This document shows positions 34,747 through 44,004 of a DNA stretch of 53,605 nucleotides, in pieces; position 1 is the stretch's first letter; every line of letters begins with the position of its first letter. The stretch comes from Methanoculleus sp. SDB (GTDB taxonomy: Archaea > Halobacteriota > Methanomicrobia > Methanomicrobiales > Methanomicrobiaceae), in assembly GCA_001412355.1 (NCBI GenBank), contig LKUD01000023.1, positions 1 through 53,605 of the forward strand. The letters run 5' to 3'. The notes below the pieces were generated by a model that saw nothing but the letters and a program-made list of their open reading frames with translations, did not search any database and was not told where the DNA came from. The position numbers were made by a program, and so were the translations under genes.

Positions 34747-36672
34747 ATGGCAACGGAATCAGGGGGCTCCGTCCCCGATATCATCACCGATTATGATATT
34801 TACCTGTTTAAACGGGGCGAGCATACCGGACTCCATAAGAAGTTCGGCTCCCGCCCGATGCGGCACGGCGGGGAGGACGGCTCTTTCTTCGCCGTCTGGG
34901 CCCCGAACGCCGCCTCGGTCTCGGTGATCGGGGATTGGAACGGATGGGACCCGCAGGCGGACCCCCTCTCCTCCCGGCCCGACAGCTCGGGAGTCTGGGA
35001 GGGATTCGTCCCGGGCGCCGGGCAGGGGATGCGGTACAAGTACCATATCGTCTCGCGGCATCACGGTCTTACCGCCGACAAGGGCGATCCGTTTGCACGC
35101 TTCTGGGAGACCCCTCCCCCCACGGCGTCGGTCATCTGGGAGTCCGCGTTTCAGTGGAGCGACGGCGCCTGGATGGAAACCCGCCACGAGCACAACGGGC
35201 ACGAAAGCCCGATCGCCATCTACGAGGTGCATGCCGGCTCCTGGCGGCGGGTGCCGGGGGACGGGGACCGGCCGCTCACGTACCGGGAGATGGCCGAAGC
35301 GCTCGCCGATTATGTGAGCGACATGGCGTTTACGCACGTCGAGTTTCTCCCCCTTATGGAGCATCCCTTCGAGGGGTCATGGGGCTACCAGACGGAAGGC
35401 TACTTCGCCCCCACCTCCCGGTTCGGCACCCCTGACGACTTCATGCACCTCATCGACCGGCTCCACCGGCACGGGATCGGGGTGATCCTCGACTGGGTGC
35501 CCTCCCATTTCCCGGCCGACGACTACGGCCTTGCCCGGTTTGACGGAACCCACCTCTTCGAGCACGCCCATCCCGCACGGGGATTGCATCCCGAATGGAC
35601 GAGCTGCATCTTCAACCACGGCCGCTACGAGGTGCAGGCGTTTCTGCTTTCGAGCGCCATGTTCTGGCTCGGCCAATGCCACGCCGACGGGCTTCGCGTC
35701 GACGCCGTCTCCTCGATGCTCTACCTCGACTATGCCCGCGCCTCGGGCGAATGGGTTCCCAACCGCTACGGGGGGCGCGAGGACCTCGAAGCGATCGCCT
35801 TCCTGCGGCGGCTCAACGAAGTCGCCTACAAAAAGCACCCCGACGTTCAGATCATCGCGGAGGAGTCGACGGCATGGCCCATGGTGACCCGTCCTACTTA
35901 TACGGGCGGGCTCGGCTTCGGGATGAAATGGAACATGGGCTGGATGCACGACACCCTCCGCTACGTTTCAAAGGACCCGGTCTACCGCAAGTACCACCAT
36001 GACGAGCTGCTCTTCAGCATCCTCTACGCCTTCTCGGAGAACTTCATCCTGCCCCTCTCCCACGACGAAGTGGTCCACGGGAAGGGCTCCCTCATCGGAC
36101 GGATGCCCGGCGACGACTGGCAGAAGTTCGCCGGACTCCGCCTTCTCTTCGGGTACATGTACACCCACCCCGGCAAGAAACTCCTCTTCATGGGCGGGGA
36201 GTTCGGGCAGCGGGCCGAGTGGGACCATACCCGGAGCCTCGAGTGGCACGTCCTCGACTATGCCCCCCACGAAGGCGTGCGGCGCTGGGTGCGCGACCTC
36301 AACCGCCTCTGCCGCTCCGAGCCCGCCCTGCACAAGCGGGACTTCTCGCCGGAAGGGTTCGCGTGGGTCGACCACCTCGACTGGGAGCAGAGCGTCATCA
36401 GCTATTTGAGGAAAAGCGACGACAGCACCATCCTCGCGGCCTGCAATTTCACGCCGGTGCCCCGGCACGGCTACCGGATCGGCGTCCCGGCGGGCGGCTC
36501 CTGGCGGGAACTCCTCTGCAGCGACGCTTCGTGCTACGGCGGGAGCGGGTGCGGGAACTTCGGGGGGTGCGGAGCGGAGCCGGTCCCGTTCCACGGGCAT
36601 TCCTGTTCGCTCTCCCTCACCCTTCCGCCGCTCGGGGTGGTGGTGCTTCGCCCGGAGGGCAGGTGGCAATGA
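34747..36672 (+). CDS. glgB: 1,4-alpha-glucan branching enzyme (GH13)
   Basis: 641 residues from the ATG at 34747, which opens the N-terminal domain. CBM48-like sheet (FAVWAPNAASVSVIGDWNGW, ~45-75), then the GH13 barrel: QTEGYFAPTSRFGTPDDF, ILDWVPSHFPADDYGLARFDGTHLFEH, nucleophile Asp in GLRVDAVSSMLYLDYA, acid Glu in IIAEESTAWP, and the third carboxylate in PLSHDEVVHGK. Length and order match bacterial-type GlgB. It makes alpha-1,6 branches on glycogen. The stop overlaps the next gene's ATG (ATGA, 36669-36672), so the GH57 protein is translated from the same message. The upstream neighbour is the synthase that supplies its linear substrate. Confidence 0.96.
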   Translation: MATESGGSVPDIITDYDIYLFKRGEHTGLHKKFGSRPMRHGGEDGSFFAVWAPNAASVSVIGDWNGWDPQADPLSSRPDSSGVWEGFVPGAGQGMRYKYHIVSRHHGLTADKGDPFARFWETPPPTASVIWESAFQWSDGAWMETRHEHNGHESPIAIYEVHAGSWRRVPGDGDRPLTYREMAEALADYVSDMAFTHVEFLPLMEHPFEGSWGYQTEGYFAPTSRFGTPDDFMHLIDRLHRHGIGVILDWVPSHFPADDYGLARFDGTHLFEHAHPARGLHPEWTSCIFNHGRYEVQAFLLSSAMFWLGQCHADGLRVDAVSSMLYLDYARASGEWVPNRYGGREDLEAIAFLRRLNEVAYKKHPDVQIIAEESTAWPMVTRPTYTGGLGFGMKWNMGWMHDTLRYVSKDPVYRKYHHDELLFSILYAFSENFILPLSHDEVVHGKGSLIGRMPGDDWQKFAGLRLLFGYMYTHPGKKLLFMGGEFGQRAEWDHTRSLEWHVLDYAPHEGVRRWVRDLNRLCRSEPALHKRDFSPEGFAWVDHLDWEQSVISYLRKSDDSTILAACNFTPVPRHGYRIGVPAGGSWRELLCSDASCYGGSGCGNFGGCGAEPVPFHGHSCSLSLTLPPLGVVVLRPEGRWQ

Positions 36673-39038
36673 ACCGCCATATCTGCATCCACGGCCATTT
36701 CTACCAGCCCTCGCGGGAAAATCCCTGGCTCTCGGCGGTGCTCCGGGAAGAGTCGGCCGCTCCGTACCACGACTGGAACGATCGGATCACGGCCGAGTGC
36801 TACGCTCCCAACAGTGCGGCCCGCATCCTCTCCGACACGGGCATGATCGCCGACATCGTCAGCACCTATGCCTCCGTCAGCTTCGATGCCGGCCCCACGC
36901 TCCTCGGCTGGCTCGAGACGCAGCGGCCCGCGGTCTATGCCGCGTTCCTCGACGCCGACCGGGAGAGCCGCGAGCGGTTCGCCGGCCACGGGAGCGCGAT
37001 TGCCCAGGCCTATCATCACACCATCCTTCCCCTCGCAACGGCGCGGGACCGGGAGGCCGAAGTGCGCTGGGGGATCGAGGACTTCGTATCCCGGTTCAAC
37101 CGGCGGCCCGAGGGCATGTGGCTGCCCGAGTGCGCCGTCGATTATCCGACACTCGAAACCCTCGCGGCGGCGGGGATTGCCTTCACCATCCTCTCGCCCG
37201 CGCAGGCGAGCCGGGTGCGCCTTCCGGGCGGTGACTGGATGCCTGTTGCCGGCGGCGCCCTCGACACCACCCGCCCCTACCGCTGCCCGCTCCCCTCGGA
37301 AAAGACGATCGACATCTTCTTCTACGACGCCGGCATCTCGTCGGCCGTCGCATTCGGCGACCTCCTTGCCGACGGGGGGCGGTTCGCATCCTGCCTCCTC
37401 GCGGCACCCGCACCCCATGCGCCGTCCCTCGTCTCCGTCGCCACCGACGGCGAGACCTACGGCCACCACCACCGCTTCGGGGAGATGGCGCTCGCGTACT
37501 GCCTCAGGGAGATCGAACGCCATTCCGGGGCCCGGCTGACCGTCTACGGCGAGTTCCTGGAGAAGCATCCCCCGGAGGCGGAGGTCGGGATCAGCGAACA
37601 TACCTCCTGGAGCTGCGCCCACGGCCTCGAGCGCTGGCGGAGCGGCTGCTCCTGCACCACCGGCGCATATCCCGGGTGGTCGCACGGCTGGCGCCGGCAG
37701 CTCCGCGATGCCGTGGATTATCTCCGGGGAACACTCGACCCCTTCTTCGAGTCAGCGCTCCGTCCCCTCTGCCCGGATCCGTGGAAAGCGCGGGAGGAGT
37801 ACATCCGGGTGCTCCGCGATCCCTCGATTGCGGACCGGTTCCTTGCCGGGCAGGCGGGCCGGAGCCTTTCCCCCGGCGAACGGATTCGGGCGTGCATGCT
37901 TCTCGAAATGGCGCGGCACGCCATGATGATGTACACCTCCTGCGGGTGGTACTTCGACGATATCGCCGGGATCGAAGCCGTCCAGCTGATGGCGGACGCC
38001 TGCCGGGCGATGGACCTTGCGAAGGCGCTCGGAGGGCCGGACGCCGAGCCGGAGTTCACCGCCATCCTCGCAGGGGCGCGGAGCAACATCCACGCCGAAG
38101 GCGACGGAGCCCGGATCTATGCAACGCGGGCCGCATCCTCACGCATCGATCGTGCCGGCATCGGCGCGCATTTCGCCCTCTGCGCTGCGTTCGGTGCCGT
38201 CGCATGCACCGGGGCCCACGAGGTGACGACGGAGGCCGACGTCCGGTCCGGTGACGATGCGGCGTCGACGATCCGCATCCGCTCGCACCGTACGGGGGAG
38301 GAGACCTGCATCGCCGCCGCGGTGGTGCGAACGGCCGCGGGGGAGCCGTTGGCCGGCGTCCGGGTCGCCCCGGCCGTCAGTCCGGATGCGCTCCTCGGGC
38401 TCCTCCGGACCCGGGGCGACACGGATGCGCACACGTTTCTTGCGCGGCATTTCGACCGTGTCTTCACCGTCGGCGACCTCTTTCCCGCCGAACGCGAGCA
38501 GGTCCTCCGGGAGAGGATCGCCGGGCGGGGGGCTCCCCTCGACGCTGCCCTTCGCGCCTTTTCCCGCGAGTTTCCGCCGGTTTCGGAGGCGCTGACAGGC
38601 GCTCCCGATCCCCTGACGGTGCGGGCTGCCGCCTTTTATCGCCTCAATGCGGACCTGTACGCCCTCCTGTCGGCCGGCACGCCGGATACCGCCGCAATCA
38701 GCACTGCCGCACGAACACTCGTACGGCACGCGATCCCGCCCTACCCCGCACTGCTCGCACCCGCGGCCCGGACGCAGGTGAATGCCCTCCTCCGGAACGC
38801 CGCCCAACGGACGGGGGATCCCGGCCCCCTCGAGGATGCGCTCGGGCTGCTGTCGGCCCTCCGCCGGATCCCGCTCACGCCCGATACGTGGGAGAGCCAG
38901 AACCTCCTCTTTTCCCTGATGCATGGGCAGCTCGCGGAGCAGGCCGAACGGGAAGGGCGCGGCGATCCTGACGCGGTGCGGTGGCTCAGGGCCTGCCGGG
39001 CGCTTGCGGCGCTGCTCGGGATGGAGGTGGCAGGGTGA
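36669..39038 (+). CDS. GH57 glycosidase with DUF3536 domain
   Basis: 789 residues from the ATG overlapping the glgB stop. GH57 motifs: HGHFYQPSRENPWL (first His block, 8-14), WLPECAVDYPTLETLAAAG (nucleophile-region Glu), and DGETYGHHHRFGE, the Asp/Gly-His-His block near the barrel end. The middle and C-terminal region (~350-789) is helical, matching DUF3536. A GxxxWSC segment (SEHTSWSCAHGLERW) precedes a Cys pair. In relatives this architecture is linked to alpha-amylase, amylopullulanase or glucanotransferase activity. Its place between branching enzyme and MalQ argues for trimming or debranching of glycogen. The end overlaps malQ's GTG (GTGA, 39035-39038). Confidence 0.9.
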   Translation: MNRHICIHGHFYQPSRENPWLSAVLREESAAPYHDWNDRITAECYAPNSAARILSDTGMIADIVSTYASVSFDAGPTLLGWLETQRPAVYAAFLDADRESRERFAGHGSAIAQAYHHTILPLATARDREAEVRWGIEDFVSRFNRRPEGMWLPECAVDYPTLETLAAAGIAFTILSPAQASRVRLPGGDWMPVAGGALDTTRPYRCPLPSEKTIDIFFYDAGISSAVAFGDLLADGGRFASCLLAAPAPHAPSLVSVATDGETYGHHHRFGEMALAYCLREIERHSGARLTVYGEFLEKHPPEAEVGISEHTSWSCAHGLERWRSGCSCTTGAYPGWSHGWRRQLRDAVDYLRGTLDPFFESALRPLCPDPWKAREEYIRVLRDPSIADRFLAGQAGRSLSPGERIRACMLLEMARHAMMMYTSCGWYFDDIAGIEAVQLMADACRAMDLAKALGGPDAEPEFTAILAGARSNIHAEGDGARIYATRAASSRIDRAGIGAHFALCAAFGAVACTGAHEVTTEADVRSGDDAASTIRIRSHRTGEETCIAAAVVRTAAGEPLAGVRVAPAVSPDALLGLLRTRGDTDAHTFLARHFDRVFTVGDLFPAEREQVLRERIAGRGAPLDAALRAFSREFPPVSEALTGAPDPLTVRAAAFYRLNADLYALLSAGTPDTAAISTAARTLVRHAIPPYPALLAPAARTQVNALLRNAAQRTGDPGPLEDALGLLSALRRIPLTPDTWESQNLLFSLMHGQLAEQAEREGRGDPDAVRWLRACRALAALLGMEVAG

Positions 39039-40540
39039 ATCCGCTTTCACGGCGGAGCTCCGGGGTGCTCCTCCCCATCTCCTCCCTCCCCGGCCCCTAC
39101 GGCATCGGCGATTTCGGCCCCGGCGCTTCCCGGTTCGCAGACTTCCTTGCCGGCGCACGGCAGCACTGCTGGCAGATCCTCCCCCTCACCCCCACCTGCG
39201 GCGCCACCCGGCATTCGCCCTACCACAGCTCCTCCGCATTCGCCATCAGCCCCCTCTTCGTGAGCCCCGACCTGCTGGTCGCGGACGGGTTTCTGGACGA
39301 GGGCGATCTCGACCCGGCTCCCGATCTTCCGCCGGATACGACAGACTACGCCGTGGCGGAGCGGGTGCGGCACCGGGCCTTCGATACGGCCTTCTCCCGG
39401 TTCGAAGAGGCGGGAAAAAGCGACGACTACCGCCGGTTCTGCGCCGAACAGGCCGGCTGGCTCGAAGACTATGCGCTCTTCGCCTGCCTCAAACGCCGCT
39501 GCGGCGGGACGGCCTGGCCGGAGTGGCCGCCCGAACTCCGGGATCGCGTGCCGGAGGCCCTCGGACGGGCACGGGAGCAGTACGCCGGCTGCCTCGAGCG
39601 GGAGCGTTTCGTCCAGTACCTGGCCGACCGCCAGTGGCGGCGGCTTCACGCCGTATGCCGGGAGAAAGACATCAGGATCATCGGCGACATGCCTATCTAC
39701 GTCACCCACGACAGCGCGGATGTCTGGGCCCGCCCGCGCCTCTTCAGGCTGGACGACCGGGGAATGCCCGCGGCCGTCGCCGGGGTTCCGCCCGACTACT
39801 TCAGCAGAAACGGCCAGCGCTGGGGGAATCCGGTCTACGACTGGGACCGGCACCGGGAGGAGGGCTATTCCTGGTGGACCGATAGGATCCGGCGGAACCT
39901 CACCCTCTTCGACCTCGTGAGAATCGACCACTTCCGCGGGTTCGTCGCCTACTGGGAGATCCCCGCCCGCGAGAAGACCGCCCGGACGGGGAGGTGGATT
40001 GCCGCCCCGGCCGCCGATTTTTTCGACCGGATGCGGACCGTGTTCGGGGATCTGCCCTTCATCGCGGAGGATCTCGGGACAATCACCGACGATGTGCGGG
40101 CGGCGATCCGGCGGCTCGGGTTTCCGGGGATGGCGGTCCTCCAGTTTGCCTTCGGCGAGGATATCGCGACGAATCCCTATATCCCCCACAACATCGGACG
40201 GCACGCCGTCTGCTACACCGGCACCCACGACAACAACACGGTCGCGGGATGGTTTGCGCAGGAACTGGCGGCCGGTGACAGAAAGCGCCTCTTCCGCTAC
40301 CTCGGCCGGGAGATCACCTGCGGGGAGGCGCCCGGGGAGCTGATCCGGCTTGCGATGATGTCGGTCGCCCGGCTCGCGATCATCCCGGTGCAGGATCTCC
40401 TCGGCCTCGGCAGCCGGGCGCGGCTGAACATCCCGGGGTCGGAGGGGGGAAACTGGGAGTGGCGCTGCGATCCGGACCTCCTGACGGCCGATCTCGCCGC
40501 ACGCCTCCGGCGGATGACGGAGATCTACGGCAGGGCGTGA
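39035..40540 (+). CDS. malQ: 4-alpha-glucanotransferase (amylomaltase, GH77)
   Basis: 501 residues from a GTG start at 39035 that overlaps the upstream stop; GGAGGTGG lies 7-15 bases before it. GH77 features: RSSGVLLPISSLPGPYGIGD at the N-terminus, WQILPLTPTCGATRHSPY, nucleophile Asp in LVRIDHFRGF, acid/base Glu in IAEDLGTITDDV, and the transition-state Asp in TGTHDNNTVAGWF. Length is that of thermophilic or bacterial amylomaltases. It moves maltosyl to longer units between alpha-1,4-glucans, feeding chains of suitable length to the phosphorylase. It is the last gene of the overlapping trio glgB-GH57-malQ. Confidence 0.95.
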   Translation: MNPLSRRSSGVLLPISSLPGPYGIGDFGPGASRFADFLAGARQHCWQILPLTPTCGATRHSPYHSSSAFAISPLFVSPDLLVADGFLDEGDLDPAPDLPPDTTDYAVAERVRHRAFDTAFSRFEEAGKSDDYRRFCAEQAGWLEDYALFACLKRRCGGTAWPEWPPELRDRVPEALGRAREQYAGCLERERFVQYLADRQWRRLHAVCREKDIRIIGDMPIYVTHDSADVWARPRLFRLDDRGMPAAVAGVPPDYFSRNGQRWGNPVYDWDRHREEGYSWWTDRIRRNLTLFDLVRIDHFRGFVAYWEIPAREKTARTGRWIAAPAADFFDRMRTVFGDLPFIAEDLGTITDDVRAAIRRLGFPGMAVLQFAFGEDIATNPYIPHNIGRHAVCYTGTHDNNTVAGWFAQELAAGDRKRLFRYLGREITCGEAPGELIRLAMMSVARLAIIPVQDLLGLGSRARLNIPGSEGGNWEWRCDPDLLTADLAARLRRMTEIYGRA

Positions 40541-40559
40541 TTGCCGGGTCGCAATCGGA

Positions 40560-40569
40560 TACAATAAAT
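40560..40569 (+). promoter_or_regulatory. Possible internal promoter before the phosphorylase gene
   Basis: TACAATAAAT occurs 39-48 bases before the ATG at 40608 in the only intergenic space of note within the cluster. GGAGCC at 40597-40602 is a plausible ribosome-binding site. Transcription from here would allow phosphorylase expression independently of synthesis genes. Confidence 0.35.
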
Positions 40570-40607
40570 GGTGCCGCCTCCATAATTCCTGTATACGGAG
40601 CCTGACC

Positions 40608-42764
40608 ATGGATCAGATCCACGCTCTCAATTTTTCGCACGTTCCGGATCGCATCTCCGGCCTCGTCGATATGGCGTACAATCTCTGGTGGAGCTGGCAC
40701 CCGGAAGCCCGCATCCTCTTCAAGGAGCTCAACCGGCAGGCCTGGAGGGAGTGCCTTCACAATCCGGTGAAAATGCTCCGCGTCATTCCCCATGAATATC
40801 TTGAACGGGCGGCGACAAACGAGGAGTACCTCCATCGCTACGATATCATCATGTATCTCTTCCGGCGCTACATGGGGTCCATGAACGGCTGGTTCCACGA
40901 GCAGTATCCCGCAAGAGAGCACCTCACCGTCGCCTACTTTTCAGCCGAATACGGCCTGCACCACTCCCTTCCCTTCTATGCCGGCGGCCTCGGCTTCCTC
41001 GCGGGCGACCACCTCAAAGAGTGCAGCGATCTCCATGTGCCGATGGTGGCCGTGGGATTCATGTACTCGGAAGGGTATCTCCACCAGGACATCCGGAACG
41101 ACGGCTGGCAGGACGCCATCCGGGTCACGCTCGACCGGGACGCATCGCCGGTGACGCGGGTGAAGAGCGCCGGGGGCGAGCAGATGGTTGTCCGCGTCCC
41201 GTTTTTCGACCCCCCGATCTCCGCGGCGGTCTGGAAGGTGCAGGTCGGCAGGATCCCGCTCTACCTGCTCGATACCGATATCGAGGAGAACAGCCCGCAG
41301 AACCGCACGATCAGCTCGCACCTCTACTCAAGCGACCGGGAGGAGCGGCTCAGGCAGGAGATCGTGCTCGGGATCGGAGGGCGGAAGGTGCTGCAGGAGC
41401 TCGGCGTCGAATACTCGGCGATCCACTTAAACGAAGGGCACCCGGCATTCGCTCTTCTCGAGCGGATCCGGGAGCGGGTGGAGAAGGGCATGTCGTTTGC
41501 GGAGGCGCGGGAGCAGGTGCGGGGCACTTCGGTCTTTACGACCCATACGTCCGTCCCGGCCGGCCATGACGTCTTCCCCGCGGAGCTGATGGATAAGTAC
41601 TTCGGCCAGTACTACCCCCGGCTGGGCCTCGACCGCGAGGCGTTCCTCGCCCTCGGCGCCACGCAGGAAAATGCGGACTTCAACATGACGGCGCTTGCGC
41701 TGCGAATGTCGGGCTTTCATAACGCCGTCAGCCGCCGCCACGCCGAGGTGACCCGCGGGATGCTCCGCAGGCTCTGGCCGGAGCAGGGCGACCGCGGGAT
41801 TCGCCTCGACTCGATCACGAACGGCGTCCACCTCTGCACCTGGCTCAACCCCCGGATGCGGCTGCTCTTCAACACCACCATGAACCCGGCCTGCCCCCAC
41901 TGGGAGCAGGAGCACGACAACCCCGAGCTCTGGGAGCTGGTGAACGAAATCCCGGACCGGGAGCTCTGGGAGACGCACTTCTGGCTCAAGGCGAAGCTCA
42001 TCAACCGGATCCGGGAGATGAAGCGGCGCAAGTGGGCGGCGTGGCTGGACACCTCCGAGAACCTCGTCGCGGAGGGGCTCATGCTCAATCCGGCCGTGCT
42101 CACCATTGGCTTCGCCCGCCGGTTCTCCACCTATAAGCGGGCGGATCTCATATTCCATGATCTCGAGCGGATAGAGCGGATTCTCACCAACCGCTGGCGG
42201 CCCGTCCAGATCATCTTCGCGGGCAAGGCGCATCCGGCCGACGAGGAGGGGAAGCAAATCCTCCAGAAGATCTACCGCTTCGCCCAGCAGCCGGATTTTG
42301 GGGGAAGAATCGCTTTCGTGGAAGATTACGGGGAGCAGACGGCTCAGTACCTCGTCCACGGGGTCGATGTCTGGCTGAACAATCCCCTCCCCCCGATGGA
42401 GGCATGCGGGACGAGCGGCATGAAGGCGGCGATGAACGGCGTCCTTAACCTCTCCATCGCGGACGGCTGGTGGCCCGAGGCGTACAACGGGAAAAACGGC
42501 TGGATCTTCGGGGAGGAGACTCCTGACGGGGACCGTGACGCGGCCGATGCCCGGGCGATCTACGACCTCCTCGAGAAGGAGATCATCCCGCTCTACTACG
42601 CGACCGGCATGGACGGCATCCCCTACGGCTGGGTCAGGATGATGAAGGAGTCGATCAAAAGCATCGCCCCGCGGTTTTCGGCCCGGCGGATGGTCGGCGA
42701 GTACGTGCACAACTACTATCCCGTGATGCTGCGGAACGCCGGATACCCCGTTCCCCCGCCGTAG
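40608..42764 (+). CDS. glgP: Alpha-glucan phosphorylase (GT35, TIGR02094 type)
   Basis: 718 residues. The N-terminal region resembles DUF3417 (VDMAYNLWWSWHPEARILF), followed by YFSAEYGLHHSLPFYAGGLGFLAGDHLK, the family's glucan-binding opening. Later: LNEGHPAFALLERI, TTHTSVPAGHDVFP, ITNGVHLCTWLNPRMR, and GFARRFSTYKRADLIF. The PLP lysine motif is EACGTSGMKAAMNGVLN (Lys near residue 608). It phosphorolyses alpha-1,4-glucan to glucose-1-phosphate, the mobilising step of the cluster. The form is shorter than E. coli GlgP and belongs to the archaeal/thermophile type. It may have its own promoter. Confidence 0.95.
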   Translation: MDQIHALNFSHVPDRISGLVDMAYNLWWSWHPEARILFKELNRQAWRECLHNPVKMLRVIPHEYLERAATNEEYLHRYDIIMYLFRRYMGSMNGWFHEQYPAREHLTVAYFSAEYGLHHSLPFYAGGLGFLAGDHLKECSDLHVPMVAVGFMYSEGYLHQDIRNDGWQDAIRVTLDRDASPVTRVKSAGGEQMVVRVPFFDPPISAAVWKVQVGRIPLYLLDTDIEENSPQNRTISSHLYSSDREERLRQEIVLGIGGRKVLQELGVEYSAIHLNEGHPAFALLERIRERVEKGMSFAEAREQVRGTSVFTTHTSVPAGHDVFPAELMDKYFGQYYPRLGLDREAFLALGATQENADFNMTALALRMSGFHNAVSRRHAEVTRGMLRRLWPEQGDRGIRLDSITNGVHLCTWLNPRMRLLFNTTMNPACPHWEQEHDNPELWELVNEIPDRELWETHFWLKAKLINRIREMKRRKWAAWLDTSENLVAEGLMLNPAVLTIGFARRFSTYKRADLIFHDLERIERILTNRWRPVQIIFAGKAHPADEEGKQILQKIYRFAQQPDFGGRIAFVEDYGEQTAQYLVHGVDVWLNNPLPPMEACGTSGMKAAMNGVLNLSIADGWWPEAYNGKNGWIFGEETPDGDRDAADARAIYDLLEKEIIPLYYATGMDGIPYGWVRMMKESIKSIAPRFSARRMVGEYVHNYYPVMLRNAGYPVPPP

Positions 42765-42931
42765 GCGAGAAAATTTTCGATTGCCTTCGGCCGGAGCATC
42801 GCACACTGACGTGCTATTCTTTCATCGGACTTCCTCGCCTCTCCCGGCAGCGCCAGACTTTCCGGCGGCCGCAATCCTCACGGAAACGTTAATGCGAGGG
42901 AGATGCCACTATCAAACGAGGGGCTTTCGGA

Positions 42932-43327
42932 ATGAGAACAACGGAGCAGTTCATCCAGGATGCACTTGATCGGCTCAAAACCGTCGAAGGTTTCGATAAG
43001 GTCCGTTTCATCATCCTCTACGGTTCCGTGGCCGAAGGGCGGGAGAGAAAAAAATCCGATATCGATATCTGCATTTATTATGATGGCGACCCGGAGGAGG
43101 CTTCCCGGTTCCGGTTCGGGGTGCTCTCCGAACTCTTCGAAGACCGGTACGACGTGCAGATTTTCGGGAACCTTCCGCTCTACATCCGGACGGAGGTCCT
43201 GTCCGGACGGGTCCTCTACTGTCAGGATGAACGGTTTCTCTACGATGTTGCTCTTCGGACAATCCGGGAGTTCGAGGCGTTCAAACACCGGCTGTACGAC
43301 TACATCGGCAAGCAGGCGATTGTATGA
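42932..43327 (+). CDS. mntA: MntA-type minimal nucleotidyltransferase antitoxin
   Basis: 131 residues. The nucleotidyltransferase motif is GS-x10-DxD: Gly31-Ser32, then Asp43 and Asp45 (GSVAEGRERKKSDIDICIYY). This is the MNT fold. In characterised MntA-HepT pairs the antitoxin AMPylates a Tyr near the toxin's RX4HXY motif and so neutralises it. A C-terminal helix (LRTIREFEAFKHRLYDYIG) is the usual dimer/partner contact. The gene overlaps hepT by four bases (43324-43327), so the antitoxin is made first. Codon usage is close to the neighbours. The region from 42765 to 42931 holds no gene. Confidence 0.9.
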   Translation: MRTTEQFIQDALDRLKTVEGFDKVRFIILYGSVAEGRERKKSDIDICIYYDGDPEEASRFRFGVLSELFEDRYDVQIFGNLPLYIRTEVLSGRVLYCQDERFLYDVALRTIREFEAFKHRLYDYIGKQAIV

Positions 43328-43773
43328 CGGAGCCCATCCGGAGCACGGCCATCCGCATCAAACTTCAGGAGATGACGGAGAGCGTTGATCTGGTCGAAAC
43401 GCACCTTCCCGGTTCAGCTGACTCTTTCAGCCGGCTGGGCCTGATTAAAGACGGCATCTACAAGCGTATCGAGTACGCCATCGAGAACGTCTTTGATGTA
43501 TGCGCCATCTTAAACTCGGATCTCCGTCTCGGCGTCCCCGGCACCGATGAGGATATCCTTGAGAATCTCGTACGGAACGAAGTACTCGGGCCCGGGATGC
43601 GGCAGAAACTGAAGGCGATGAAGGGATTTCGAAACATCGTCGTCCACCGCTACGGGGCAATCGACGACGCACTTGCATTCTCTCTCCTGAAGGAGCATAT
43701 CGGGGATTTCGCTCTCTTCCGGCAGGAGGTCGAGCTTTTCCTGCAATCAGCGGAGGGGCGCCAGGCTCCGTGA
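43324..43773 (+). CDS. hepT: HepT-type HEPN toxin (DUF86)
   Basis: 149 residues, helical HEPN protein. The RNase motif RX4HXY is exact: Arg103, His108, Tyr110 (RNIVVHRY). Family DUF86 features include KDGIYKRIEYAIENVFDVCAI and a C-terminal ALFRQEVELFL helix. In type VII toxin-antitoxin systems HepT cleaves RNA, and Tyr next to the His is the AMPylation site of MntA. It is slightly longer than a typical HepT (~140). The four-base overlap with mntA fits a co-translated pair. After its stop, 43774-44004 shows no confident gene. Confidence 0.92.
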   Translation: MTEPIRSTAIRIKLQEMTESVDLVETHLPGSADSFSRLGLIKDGIYKRIEYAIENVFDVCAILNSDLRLGVPGTDEDILENLVRNEVLGPGMRQKLKAMKGFRNIVVHRYGAIDDALAFSLLKEHIGDFALFRQEVELFLQSAEGRQAP

Positions 43774-44004
43774 GCCGGCGACGGCCCGATGCACGGGTGC
43801 GGCAGACAGGCAGGCATTCGCCCCTGAGCACGGAAGGGCCGGAGCGGTCCGGGAATTTTTGAGCCATTTCCACCCGCGGGATGCTGTGACGCTCTTTGAC
43901 AGGAAGGGGAGAAAGTATCCTACAGCCACCTGCGATATGAAGAATATCGCGATGGATGCCGTCCGTAATGCACGGGACCGGGTGAATAACGTTCGGGCTA
44001 TGAT

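Noticed and set aside
42769-42778. GAAAATTTTC palindrome after the phosphorylase gene
   Set aside because: Only 10 bp and imperfect in its flanks, so it was not reported as an operator or terminator.
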